Shown piece after piece: positions 11,788 to 23,996 of a stretch of DNA of 64,000 nt. Origin of the DNA: Papaver somniferum (taxonomy: Eukaryota > Streptophyta > Magnoliopsida > Ranunculales > Papaveraceae); assembly GCF_003573695.1 (NCBI RefSeq), contig NC_039358.1, positions 160,136,920 to 160,200,919 on the forward strand, given 5' to 3'. The notes below the pieces were generated by a model. That model searched no databases. It saw only the letters and a list, made by a program, of their open reading frames with translations, and was not told the DNA's origin. A program made the position numbers and the translations under genes. Within the stretch, counting starts at the first letter, position 1, and every line of letters begins with the position of its first letter.

Positions 11788-12420
11788 TTACTGGGTCTGC
11801 ATCCACTCCTTCTCCAGATATTATATGACCCAAGTACTCTAGCTGAGATTTTCCAAAGGAGCATTTACTCATCTTTCCAAACAAACAGTGCTTCTCTAGG
11901 AGTTTGAAGGTGGCTTCCAGGTGCTTGATGTGAGTGGGCATGTCAGGGCTGTAAACTAGTATGTCATCAAAGAAAACTAGTATGAATTTCCTCAAGTGTG
12001 GCTTGAACACATCATTCATCAAAGCTTGGAAGCTTGCTGGGGCATTTGTTAACCCAAAGGGCATGACCAAAAACTCATAATGTCCCTCATGAGTTTTAAA
12101 AGCAGTATTGTGTACATCTGCAATGCTGACTCTTATTTGATAATATCCTGCTCTGAGGTCAATCTTTGAAAACACTTTGGCTCCCTTAAGCTCATATAAC
12201 AACTCTTCAATGATTGGAATGAGGTACTTGTCTTTAACAGTGAGTTCATTGAGCTTCCTGTAATCTACACAGAACCTCCAGCTCCCATCCTTCTTCTTAA
12301 CTAGCAATATAGGGGAAGAGAAGGGACTATGGCTGGGTCTGATGATCCCAGCTTTGAGCATCTCCTGAATCATTTTCTCCACCACCTCCTTTTGTACATA
12401 GGGTATCCTATAGGGTCTCT
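11788..12420 (-). pseudogene. Chromovirus reverse transcriptase
   Basis: This minus-strand frame contains the RT blocks in order: a [17 protein letters not shown] block, the [11 protein letters not shown] block, M-P-F-G-L-T-N-A-P, and the catalytic F-F-D-D-I-L-V-Y-S. It ends with Y-L-G-H-I-I-S. At about 11786-11790 the sequence jumps straight to the end of RNase H, so the tether and the RNase H catalytic core are missing. The element therefore cannot finish reverse transcription with its own enzyme. Confidence 0.9.
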
Positions 12421-12662
12421 GGTTAGAAGGGATAGCCAGTGGCTTGAGGGGTATGTGATGATCATGTAACCTCTTGGGTGGTGGTGAGTTGGGCTCATTA
12501 AAAATGGATTTGAATGTCTTTATGAGAGGTTAAATGTTTGGTGGAATCTCAGTTCTGATAGTGGCAGCTGAGATAGAAAACAGGTGACCCATAACTCCAT
12601 GCTTATTCTTCTTAAAGTACCTTTCACAAGCTACACTAGACATCATACTCACTGAGGCTCCT

Positions 12663-13286
12663 TCAGGGTACCCCAATAATTCCACCTTCCTTCCATTTCT
12701 GGAGAATGAAAATCTTCATATTTTTGAAATCAAATTTTACTGGGCTAATTTCCTTCATCCAGTCAACTCCCAAAACCATGTCACAACCACCTAAAGCTAA
12801 CAGCCTCACATCAAACTTGAAATTATTCCCTTGCATTTCCCATGAGAACTCTGGACATCTAGCATTACTCACCAGTTTGTTGCCATCAACTACAGCCACA
12901 GAAAAATCATAAGTAGCTTCCACTAAACAACCACTCCACTTAGCCACTTCAGGATCAAGGAAGCTATGGGTACTCCCACTATCAATTAGGATGGTGATGG
13001 GTCTCTTTCTCTTGGTAGCTCCTTGAATCTTAATGGTGTTATGTGAGATGTTACCTACTAGAGCATGAAATGATATATCTACTTCCTCTTCTATCTGTTG
13101 AATCGATGGTGAGTCACCTGGTGATTCTTCTTCTGAATTTGTTGGCTCATCATCATCATCAACCATCATAAATAGCTGCTGCTTAGCACACTTGTGGCCT
13201 CGCTGGAACACTTCATCGCAGTTGTAGCAGAGTCCTTTTTATCTTCTAGCCCTCATTTATGCATAGGTCAGCTTCTTGATGGGTGG
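12663..13286 (-). pseudogene. Chromovirus gag zinc knuckle and aspartic protease
   Basis: On the minus strand, just inside the SL1 insertion point, lies a gag zinc-knuckle remnant (C-Y-N-C-D-E-x-F-x-R-G-H-K-C) with two in-frame stops ahead of it. The frame 12663-13211 follows, with a retroviral-type aspartic protease: L-I-D-S-G-S-T-H-S-F around 12990 and a later C-D-M-V-L-G-V-D-W block. Between 12421 and 12662 is the protease-RT linker, which I can read only in broken frames. Confidence 0.8.
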
Positions 13287-15649
13287 TGTTAGAGCATTTA
13301 TCGGTCGAACTCGCATGCGTTGCTATCTCAAACATGTTTGTCAATATTAGTGATCAAAACTATAAGTCTTGATTACTAGCCTATTAGAGCTAAGGTCTTG
13401 GATTAGGATAGAAAGTGTAGTTGAGCTCAAGACTCCATGACAATCATCATATAAGACGAAGGACTACTCAAGGAACTGGTGGATCTTCATCGACTAAAAG
13501 GTATGTGGAGACTTGAACTTATTTGTCACTCAAAAGTTTATTTACTCTCTCCTACTCTTGAGACAAAAATCGTTTTGATATATAGACTTTCATTATACAC
13601 ATTTGTTATTTCGAGCCGAGTTTATCTCGCCTATCTATTTCTCGAAATGTGTGTTGGTAAGCTTTCTCTTTAGTCGAATTCATATTTACCAAGTGAAGAA
13701 AGTCATGTTATGTTTCAATCACTTTGAAAATTGCTCTGACGAAAAATGATATGTGAATAACGGCTATATAACGTTCTCTGAGAATGTTTCAATGATTGAA
13801 ATGAGAGTTTAGATTACATAACCATTGGTAGGATATAAGCAATATTGTGGAAACACATATATGCATAAGTCCTTATTCCTTGAACCAAAGTTTGTGAACT
13901 TTGTTGATCAGAAATGGAAGTGGCGTGAGCCAATTCCGCGAACTCAGTCTGCGAACTTGCGGAACTTCTCGGCCCGAGATTTTTTGCTGGAGTTTATGTA
14001 CTCCTTCCATGAGCTTAAGTCCGCGAACCCAGTCCGCAAACTTGAGTAGGTTATATCTAAAGTTGGTTGTTCTTGAACTAATGTTTAAATAAACTAAGGA
14101 ATGCTTTTGCAAACCGTGGCTATAAAGTTCATGAACCGATTCGAGTGAATCAAACCGATTTTGCTTCAATTGTGTCTTTTGTAGTTACATAAGATTTCCT
14201 TGCAATTAAATAACTCTCTGACTAGTTCATTTGAGTCATTTGAACTAGTTATGGTGATGAAGAATAAGGTTGATATGAGAGTAATCATATGGCTAACCTT
14301 TTGGTTGACTTGTTGAACTACCAAATGTTAATGTTTGGGTATGGTTCATAAACCCAAAATTGGACATTTCATTTGTGTGTGACAAGCTAAGTTTTCGATC
14401 TAACGGTTGAGAAATATTATCTTGAATCTAATCAGGTTTTCATCTAACGGGAATATTGAATGCTTTGTTACTAAGCTAACATTGATTGCAAACCCTGATT
14501 TGAAAGTGTATATAAGGGAGAAATTTAGCAACTTGGAAACCTAATCCCCACACATTATGTGTGATACTAGTTGTGCTAATCTAGAGTCGATTCTCCTTTA
14601 ACCTTTGATTTCTTTTTCTAAACCAGGTTAACGACTTAAAGACTTCATTGGGATTGTGAAGCCAAACCGATACTACATTTCTTGTAGTTGTGTGATCTGA
14701 TCTTGCATCTTCTATCGTACGAGTACAGTTGTAATAATTGGCTTGAGATTTCTATCTCTGATAGGCAAGATAAAAAGTAATCATAAACAAACTTCGTCTC
14801 ATCGTTTGTGATTCCGCAATATCTTTTTTCGCCGCGTCGATTAAGATTATTGTGAGGTGATTGATAATACTAAGCTGTTCTTCGGGAATATAAGTCTGGT
14901 ATTATTGATTGGTTCCTGTTCACCTTGATTTATCAAAAGACGGAACAAAACTCGTAGATATATTCGTGGATTTATCTATCATCGTTGACTTTTCTGTGTG
15001 ATACAGATTTGTTTATTAAAGTCTCCGACTTTGGGTAGTAGCAACTCTTAGTTGTGGGTGAGATCAACTAAGGGAATCAAGTGCGCAGTATCCTGCTGGG
15101 ATCAGAGGCCTAGGAGCATAATTGTACCTTGGATCAGTGTGAGATTGATTGGGGTTCAACTACAGTCCAGACCGAAGTTAATTTGGAGTAGACTAGTGCC
15201 TGTAGCGGCTTAATACAATGTGTGTTCAATCTGGACTAGGTCCCGGGGGTTTTCTGCATTTGTGGTTTCCTCGTTAACAAAATTCTGGTGTCTGTGTTAT
15301 TTCTTTTCCGCATTATATTTTGTTATATAATTGAAAGATCACAAGTTGTGCGTTTTTCAATCACTTAGAATACCCGACCATTTGGTTGTTGATTTAAATT
15401 GATTGACACTTGGATATTGGTCTTTGGTGCCATCCAAGTTATTTCTCTAGTATTTGATAAAGACTCACAGATTTCTATTTGCTTGAGTATATATCAAATC
15501 GAGAGATTGAGATATAAACTCTTTGATATACTTTTTTATCTAGATTGAGTCTGACTGTCTAGTTGATTCTCTAGAAAGTATATTAGAGTTTGTACATACA
15601 GATTGCTAAGAGAAATATTGGGTGTGGTTGTTAGACCCCCGCTTTTTCA
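13287..15649 (+). repeat. SL1 5' LTR
   Basis: A 2363-bp LTR beginning TGTTAGAGCA and ending CTTTTTCA, preceded by the target duplication ggtgg (13282-13286). Its length equals that of the 3' LTR once the nested element is removed. The two LTRs differ at several positions in the first 70 bases, so SL1 is clearly older than the element nested in its 3' LTR. The U3 part holds inverted GTCCGCGAAC-type motifs around 13930-14040. Confidence 0.92.
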
Positions 15650-15650
15650 A

Positions 15651-15666
15651 TTGGTGTCAGAGCAGG
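15651..15666 (+). other. SL1 primer binding site
   Basis: TTGGTGTCAGAGCAGG, one base off the consensus initiator-methionine tRNA site (A to G), directly after the 5' LTR end. Confidence 0.8.
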
Positions 15667-15713
15667 CAAACAAGTTTAAGAGCTTACAAGTCTGTATTTG
15701 TAGCGATCTGAGG

Positions 15714-16883
15714 ATGGACGATAGTATTTCTGATAAACGTGTCACCAGAAATAAAGGCTCTGTCTTGTCTAATTCTATTAAAGAGAAATATTTCTCAATC
15801 TCGAATATTGACGAACCATGTGTTCCAACAAGACAAACAGGTTCCGACATGAGTATTTCCGATTACCCTTCAAAAGAGTCTATTTCTCTAAATGAACAGG
15901 AAACAGCTGAAGAGAGTGTCTTGATTCTAAATCTTAATAGAATCTAAGATGATAGATTTAATCGGTTAAAACATCATGTCGATGTTCTACTTGGTGTAAT
16001 TAGAAACTGCAATTTCATAGAAAATACTGAAGATCATTCTTCACGTATGACTCTTGAGGCTAGCCTCAAAAAGGATGCTTTGGAAATTGAACATCGGTTG
16101 AGTAAACTCTCTATTCAAGGATGCTCTAAGAAATCTAATATACTAAGTACTTATACTAAGCCTAAAAACGTTCCAACTCCAGAAGTAAAATTGGAATTCC
16201 TTCCTGTTGCAAAGAATGTGTCTGAATTACCTATTGATCAAGGATGTTCCACATCACATGGAAGGAAGAAATCTCCTAACGAGGTTGTTAAGACTGCTTT
16301 GTCTAATCACTTTTGTGATCAGAAAGTATGCCTCTTTTGCAATGCAAAAGGCTCTTCTAAACAAAAGAGAAACTCTAGGTTGAATAAAACCTCATTTGTT
16401 CAACTTCAACACACCTTAGACTTAATTCTCAAAGGTGTAACTGACATTCGTATGTCTAAACCAGCTGGTTTTCGTACTTACCCTGTGTATGTTACCAGGA
16501 AGGTCATTTCAATGAGTTCCTCAAATGCTCTAAAGTAGAATAGTAGTCTTAACAAGAATCGTCCAAGGAAGGATCAAGTCGTTTCCTCTGGAAATAACAT
16601 TTCCCTTAATGTGAACGAAATTCTAGGAGAAAGAAAAAAAATTGATGATAACCTGATGGAGATAATCGAAGGATATAAAAAAATTGTCGACAGGTTGTCA
16701 TCCTCCGCAAGTCAAAATTCTTATGGTAAGGACTCTAAATATGTCTCGTATTTTGATGACAGTGAGTTTTATGATAATTTCTCACACAAAAAGGAATCTC
16801 TCTCTAGATTCAGAAGGAAAAAGAGACTCGATCATAAACACAGTTCTTTTAGTGAGCTCAGAGCTCATACTTGTGTTAATTAA
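15714..16883 (+). pseudogene. SL1 gag-like frame with degenerate zinc knuckle
   Basis: One reading frame of 390 codons from the ATG at 15714 (M-D-D-S-I-S-D-K) to the TAA at 16881-16883, interrupted by two point stops: TAA 15945-15947 and TAG 16536-16538. The middle is lysine- and serine-rich. A half knuckle C-L-F-C-N-A-K-G-S lies near 16330, where a CCHC knuckle would be, but the His and last Cys are missing. The same degenerate form recurs in SL3 gag. The frame lacks the F-D-G-S-N-Y signature of SL2 gag. The terminal stop lies in the loop of a small inverted repeat (16870-16875 with 16885-16890). Confidence 0.6.
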
Positions 16884-17114
16884 TCACAAGGGTTAAGAAC
16901 TTGCTCATAAAAATCCTGTTGAGCAAGATGTGTAAAAATCAGGTATACTATGCAATTTGGTGTTCTGCTTAGTTGAGCTATCCTCTTATCGTTTATAGCT
17001 AAACTAGTGCCTGCCGACAATATTGCTTAGGATGTATTTTTGTTTTATCGTTTCTCTCTTTGCATTTCTTTTGCATCTTTGTGAGCTGCTACAAGTGTGC
17101 TCTAAATTTCTCCT

Positions 17115-17741
17115 ATGATAAGGAATTTTTTGAGCCATTTCTTATGTAGCAAAAGTTCTTTTGTTGTTTTAGTCTTTATGGACCATGTTGTATTTGTATG
17201 TGTACACGGGTTACCATCACGACTCAACGGTTTTCAAACCCTAAATGTCTTCTTCCCTAAGAAACCATATAAATACGAAACCTATGAGTCACGTTTGCAT
17301 ACTCTAGGTTATTTTGGTTTATTAAGAATGTCTTCCTCTTCGCAAATGTGTGGTTTTGCTAAAGGCTTTCTTGATAAAGGTATTGGTTTTGAATCTGAAG
17401 GGAGGAAGAAAAGAACCCTTGTAGATGAAAATCATCCCAATGCCTCGTGTTACTATGCGTATACTCATGAGAATGTTGAGAAGGATGATATGATTTCTGC
17501 TGAAGTGGTCCATGACATTCTTAAGTATTTTGAGGAAGCAAAACTGCAGCTCGTTGATACTCTGTAAAGTCTTGATGTGTTGAAAACTGAGTTGAAAAAG
17601 GTTTCATTTGACCTTGGTCTCATAAAATCTCACATCAATGATCTTCATAAAGAGAATCTCTTCTCTGAAGATGCAATGGATACTGCTAATCACAAGCTCA
17701 AAGATACCAAGACTCGTGAGGATCCTGAACCGTCTATTTGA
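17115..17741 (+). pseudogene. SL1 second frame: hydrophobic N-terminus and coiled-coil C-terminus
   Basis: The frame opens at the ATG 17115 and is open to 17567, where a TAA interrupts it. The same frame continues to the TGA near 17739-17741. Residues about 4-32 are hydrophobic (S-F-V-V-L-V-F-M, then V-V-F-V-C-V), like a signal or membrane segment. An inner ATG at about 17328 (M-S-S-S-S-Q) could be the true start. The last third is charged with regular leucines (L-K-T-E-L-K-K-V), suggesting a coiled coil. An env-like role is possible from its position downstream of gag, but no known family is recognised. Confidence 0.4.
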
Positions 17742-19468
17742 CCTTAGTTCGTGTCGTCCATGGCACTGGAGTCTGCTTTTGTTCCCTAACTTGTTGATTT
17801 CTTTTGTCTAGTAAATCTTCTATTTTTCTGTTTTTGTTTAGAAGAATAACTAGAGGTTGGAATAGCCATTATTGTGATTACACATAGCTATGTCCAACGT
17901 TTTCATCTTCATGTTTTTAGATTTATTGGTTTAAATTCTAAGATTGTTTGGAATATGATTTTTACAGTATTAATCTTTATGGTTTTATATATTGCAATAT
18001 TGTTATGGAATATGTGTGTTTGCGTCCGTGAACTTGATTGTCCCATATCTTGTCAAAAGTAAAGTCGTTCATGAATTGATATGCATGTATTGATGAAAGA
18101 ATGAATGGAATTTTGACAAATACAAAAGTTAAGCCTATATTGTCAATTATTGATGGAAGATAGGTTAAAATCTTTTGTTTGCAAGGATTATGTCCATTGT
18201 ATGTCATTGTGCGAATAGTGATGGAAAACAGAATGAATCCTTGTCTATTCCGCAGTAATTGATCTTCCCTGATCCATATTTTATGTATTACTGTGAGGCT
18301 CCGTGAAGTGTCTTATGTTGAGCGTTGAACGACCAAGTTGATTATTTTTATGATTAGCCTTGTTGTTGTTCCGTAAGGTACTTTATGTTAAGCATTTTGA
18401 ACTAAATTAATCATCTTGTTTGGTTATTTAGTTATGACTTCATAAGTCTTCTTATGTTTGAGCGTTCATGACTGGGTTGATTGTTTAACTTAGCCATTGC
18501 TCCATAGACTCTCTTATGTGAGTATGCCCAATTGAATTGATTAATTTTGTGGTTAATTTGATTGTGTATTTCGATTATATTAATTATGGGTTTACTTGTG
18601 ATTAATCTAATTGAGCGCTCTTAAGTCTCCATAAGTTTACTTGTGTTGAGCATTTTCGGTTAAATTAATCATGAAATTCTTGTGGTTAATTTAATATTTT
18701 GGATTCAAATTCATACTTGTATGTGATTTGTTATGTCCAAAGAAATCCTTCTTTTCTCTTTCGAAATTAAGGTCGCTCTTGTTGTTCCCTTGGGAATGAC
18801 ATTTTATGGGGGAGAGTTCTTTTTGAACTTTCGCTTAATTGCCAAATCTTTGTGGGGAGTGCGGTTGTGGAATATTATAGGGGTTATCTTGTATCTTTAT
18901 AAACTCCTTGATGAATGCATTTAGCTTTGGTTTATGACTGCATCTAAAGAACAAGTTGATATTTTTGCTTTCTTTAGGTCAAGAATGTCTCTTTCGGAAA
19001 TTTCATTAGGATCCCATTCTTGTACCTTTTCCAATTTTATTGACAAAAATGGGGAGAATTAATATGTAGTTCACACTATAAATACATATGGTTTTCGGAT
19101 CATTATGTAAGGGGGAGTGACTTCCATGTGAGATGGAGTATTGACTAAGGGGGAGTGATACATATCACCATAGTATTGTTGTTGAAGTTGTGATAGAATT
19201 GAACTTTGACGTTGTGTAATGATACTATGACAATGTATAACAATGATTGAGAACTATTGTTTTCTTGTTGTTATAACTACGGATTTTCAACAACGATGAT
19301 GCTAAACTTACAACCATTGGGATCATTGGAGTACTTGGAAGTGACGAAGATTTCGAGTAATGTTGAAGATTAGGCATGTGGCATAGGAGCTACAAAAGTT
19401 AATTTATTTATTTTATGTATTCCATATGTATTAATAGTTTTGCCACTAAAATTGACAAAGGGGGAGAT
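17742..19468 (+). other. SL1 3' non-coding region with multiple polypurine tracts
   Basis: No credible gene. From about 17807 it matches the SL2 3' region. Purine tracts with GGGG(G)AG cores occur at about 18808-18816, 19045-19057, 19108-19118 and 19146-19155, with the terminal tract at 19457-19467. Two of them follow the words ATTGACAAA, as if the terminal block had been duplicated. Confidence 0.75.
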
Positions 19469-20755
19469 TGTTAGAGCATTGCTCGGTCGAACTCGGATGT
19501 GTTGCTATCTCAATCATGTTTTTCAATATTAGTGATCAAAACTATAAGTCTTGATTACTATCCTATTAGAGCTAAGGTCTTGGATTAGGATAGAAAGTGT
19601 AGTTGAGCTCAAGACTCCATGGCAATCATCATAAAAGACGAAGGACTACTCAAGGAACTGGTGGATCTTCATCAACTAAAAGGTATATGGAGACTTGAAC
19701 TTATCTGTCACTCAAAAGTCTATTTACTCTATCTCCTACTCTTGAAACAAAAGTCGTTTAGATATATAGACTTTTATTATACACATTTTCTAATTCGAGC
19801 CGAGTTTATCTGGCCTATCTATTTCTCGAAATATGTGTTGGTAAGCTTTCGCTTTAGCCGAATTCATCTTTACCAAGTGACAAAAGTCATGTTATGTTTC
19901 AATCACTTTGAAAATTGCTCTGACGAAAAATGGTTTGTAAATAACGGCTATATAACGTACTCTGAGAATGTTTCAGTGATTGAAATGAGAGTTTAGATTA
20001 CATAACCATTGGTAGGATATAAGCATTGTTGTGGAAACACATATATGCATAAGTCCTTATTCCTTGAACCAAAGTTTGCGAACTTTGTTGATCAAGAGAA
20101 ATGGAAGTGGCGTGAGCCAAGTCCGCGAACTTGCGGAACTTCTCGGCCCGAGATTTTCTGCTGGAGTTTGTGTACTCCTTCCATGAGCTTAAGTCCGCGA
20201 ACCTAGTCCGCAAACTTGAGCAGGTTATATCTAAAGTCGGTTGTTCTTGAACTAATGTTTAAATAAACTAAGGAATGCTTTTGCAAACCGTGGCTATAAA
20301 GTTCAAGAACCGATTCAAGTGAATCAAACCTATTTTGCTTCAATTGTATCTTGTGTAGTTACATAAGATTTCCTTGCAATTGAACAACTCTCTAAATAGT
20401 TCATTTGAGTCATTTGAACTAGTTATGGTGAAGAAGAATAAGGTTGATATGAGAGTAATCATATCGCTAACCTTTTGGTTGACTTGTTGAACCAACAAAT
20501 GTTAATGTTTGGGTACGGTTCATAAACCCAAAATTGGACATTTCATTTGTGTGTGACAAGCTAAGTTTTCGATCTAACGTTTGAGAAATATTAGCTTGAA
20601 TCTAATCAGGTTTTCATCTAACAATGAATATTGAATGCTTTGTTACTAAGCTAACATTGATTGCAAACCCTGATTTGAAAGTGAATATAAGGGAGAACTC
20701 TAGCAACTGGGAAACCTAATCCCCACACATTCTGTGTGATACTAGTTGTGCTAAG
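19469..20755 (+). repeat. SL1 3' LTR, left part
   Basis: Begins TGTTAGAGCATTGC right after the terminal polypurine tract. It is interrupted at 20755 by the Athila-related element and continues at 29943. The bases ctaag at 20751-20755 are the left target duplication of that insertion. Confidence 0.92.
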
Positions 20756-23251
20756 TGTTGGGCCCCGAAAGGTGTATAAATGAAGCAATAGAAACGGGCC
20801 TACAGTAATACCGCAAGTGCACGGTCGTTGGTTGTAGCTCGTGCAAGTACGGGTCGATCCACAGAGATCGGGTGTGTTTCGGAAGTGTTTTAGCTAATTG
20901 GGTTCCTAGATTTGCTTTGGGCTTAGAAGCCTTTTGGCTTAAATTGGGATTTGAGTACTAATGGGTTTGAATGCCCTTTGAATGAATTGGGCTTAGTGGG
21001 TTTGTAAAAAAATAAAATGAACTGAGCTTGGGCTCAGTTATCTTTGAAGTGCAAATGGGCTTTGGGCCTTTGATTGAGCTTTGGGCTCAATTTCACCTTA
21101 ACAGTGAAATGGTCTTTCACAGTAATTGGGCTTTGGTTATGGTCTTCTGATGAGCCCAATTTGTGCTCTGGGCTTTTGGTTTTAGAAACTGGGCTTGGTT
21201 ACTGAGGATTGGGCCTTAGGCTTCACTGAAGTGAATTTGGGCTCAGTTGAAGCAACAATCTTTGGTTTAGCCTTGGAAGGCAGCAGGAGAAGAAGTGGCA
21301 GGGCAGCAGCAGGAGCAAGAGCTGCACAGCAAGGCCAACAGCAACTGCAGCAGAACAAGCAACAGCAGCTACAGCAGCAGTGCAGCAGAAGTGGCAGCAG
21401 GGGAAGCAAGTAGTAATGCAGCAGTGCAATGCAGCAACAGATCTGCAGCAGCAGCTGCAGCTGCTCAAGCAGTGAAGAAAATGCAAAACAGAAAAGCAAC
21501 AGAGTTGCAGGGCAGGGAAGAAACAACAAGGCAAAAGCAATACAAAACAAGAAAACAAAGCTAAACAGTTGAAGATGGAATTGTGGATGAGAATGAAGTA
21601 GATTATGGATGGGAACTAGGGTTTGAATTCACTCTAACTTCTACTATGTATTCTCCTATAGAAAGTTAAACACAACTATGGTATTCTTTCCAAAGCACTA
21701 ATTGTCTTTCTACAGCACAACTAGTCAAAGGATTATGAATTCAGCTTGAGTTGCAGCTTATCAACAGCTCATGAACCTAACTACAAAGTATACTTGGCAT
21801 ACATTGTGAAAGTGAGGTGATGATGAACTAAGTTCAAGTTTTTCCTAAACCTGTTTAGCCTTCTAAAACAATATGATCAATGTACTACACAATAAGAAAT
21901 TAGGGATTCATCAAGTCCCTAGCATGATGGTTTAGAACATGACAAACATTACACTAACATTACAGGGCAGTGAGCATAACAGTGAACAACATGGTGAACT
22001 AACATGACAACATTCATATAAACAGAGAATTAAAACCAAGAACAAGAACAAATGCAATTAAAAGTAAAAGTGCAACTAACAGGAACAATTAAAATTAACA
22101 GGAGCATCACACATTAAACATTAACAGTGCAATTTAAAATTGGAATTAACCTAACCCAAATTGGGTGGAAACTTGGCTAGTCCAAGAACAAGTTTTAACA
22201 TCCTACATCACTTCCCTTTTATACCCCAAATTATCAAATTAGGGGTTACACCCATTTTCCCCAAATCAGAAAATTAGGGCTTTTTTAAATTACACAAAAT
22301 TTACTTACAAACTCCCAAAATTTGCTCGACCCATGCCTCCTCTAGTCCTTGTTGCTCTTCCTCTGCTCCTATTGTCCCCTAATTTCGAGTTATTTTACTC
22401 ACCCCAAAACCTAGGGTTTCAGAGGTTGTGAGATGAAGAAAATAACTAGGCTAGGGTGTTGTCGGTGAAGAGATGGTAGTGGCAGTGATGGAACTGGTGG
22501 TGGTGAAGGAAACGACAGCGGCAGAGGGGGGAGGTGGTGGAGTTGCAGAGCTCTGCAACTGTCGGGTGAAGGAGATGAAGTTTTGGGAAGGAGGGAGTGT
22601 TTGGGTGGTAGTATAGGGTTTGGTGCTAGGGTGTGAAGCGGGATTATCTGAAGTTGATGAGCAGAGATCTGGTCCGTAGGATGTGACGATGGTAGGTAGA
22701 TCGGACGGCTAAGAGAGAAGCAGTTTGTAGCGATTGTTGGATGCGGAACACAACGAAGTCAACGGTGCTAGATTAGGTTAGGTGCTGTAGTGTTGGGCGG
22801 AACCATCAGGATTTGATGCACAGTGATGAGGTGACCGCTGGATTCAACTACCATCTAATCTGAAGGCTTGGAATTTCAGCGCTGTGGTGCTCGGCAGAGA
22901 CTTCAGATTTTGATGCTCTATGAAGGAGCGACCGTCGGATGCTCCTGAGAACTGATCTGATGGCTGAGAACGGAGGCGCTTTTGTGTGTAGAAAATGAGG
23001 TTGTGCGCACCATTCTTCGCGGCTTCCTCGCGTAATTTCTCCCGGCTTTTCACTACTTTTCTGCTCTTTTCGCTCCGCACTTCATCCAGATTTTATTTGT
23101 TACCTAAAAATGCAAAATTAAGTAAGAAAAATATTTATTCTTGAAAACAATGAAAATACAGAATATGGGATAAAATGTAGAATTAATGCATAAAAGATGA
23201 GTTAAATGCCAACAAAAAAGGATAAATATATACAATATTTGGCACTCATCA
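20756..23251 (-). repeat. LTR of Athila-related non-autonomous element (3' LTR in element sense)
   Basis: A 2496-bp LTR. On the minus strand it starts TGATGAGTGCC next to the polypurine tract (23252-23268) and ends GGCCCAACA. It has exactly the same length as the LTR at 27442-29937, and by eye there are about ten substitutions and no indels between them. It contains a CAG/CTG-rich stretch (21289-21500) and a dense set of TGGGCY words (20915-21245). The Leu/Cys-rich and Gln/Ala-rich frames here are by-products of the repeat. Confidence 0.93.
21289..21500. repeat. CAG/CTG-rich low-complexity tract in LTR
   Basis: Imperfect GCAGCA repeats interleaved with AACAGCAG words, repeated in the partner LTR at about 27975-28186. 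The frames through it encode poly-Gln/Ala/Ser or poly-Leu/Cys and are unlikely to be genes. Confidence 0.8.
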
Positions 23252-23935
23252 AATACCCCCAAACCTGAATTTTACTTGTCCTCAAGTAAAACAAAACTAA
23301 GGAAATCCTAACTATACCACTGTCGCTGGTCTCTCGAATGCATTTAGCGTATGCACTAAGCCTTTTAAACCACTAAGTGTCCCTAGTGGACGAGTTGAAG
23401 TCTCGTGAAGGTTTACCAGAGGTGTGCCTACAAAACCTAATGACAAAATATAAGCTCATATTCCGTCAAATGTGACATGTGCAAAACAGTTTAAGCTCAC
23501 AGCAAAATGGAGATGTCAATCTAGCTATCAAGGCACAATCCTAGCACTGATAACAAATAAGGACATGTGATAAGAGTGTAAAGTGTATCTACACATGTGT
23601 AAAGAAAGATCTGAAGTTATGACTACTAATCACCAAGAGATAGTTTCTCAGGCTAAGAACTGAGGTCGAAATCTAGCTAGCTGTCCGGACTTTACGAGAA
23701 TTGTGAATGAGTTGGAGGTATTTCACAATTACTCGCGTTGTACATCAATGGCATACACCCTCCTTGCTTATTACAATGAAACAACAAAATGACTATTTAC
23801 ATGACTCTTATTTACATTTACTATTCTCTTTTATTTTTGGAACAAGAGAGGATGGAATTGATAAATACTTGAATTTTTTTTTGTATTTTTCTGATATTTT
23901 TTTCTTTTCTTTTTTTTTTTCTGAATATATACATC

Positions 23936-23996
<61 letters not shown>

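Noticed and set aside
21182..21564. Overlapping frames of 72-122 codons on both strands (also 27868-28250)
   Set aside because: They come from the CAG/CTG-rich tract inside the LTR; composition is poly-Leu/Cys or poly-Gln/Ala and they straddle no known domain.
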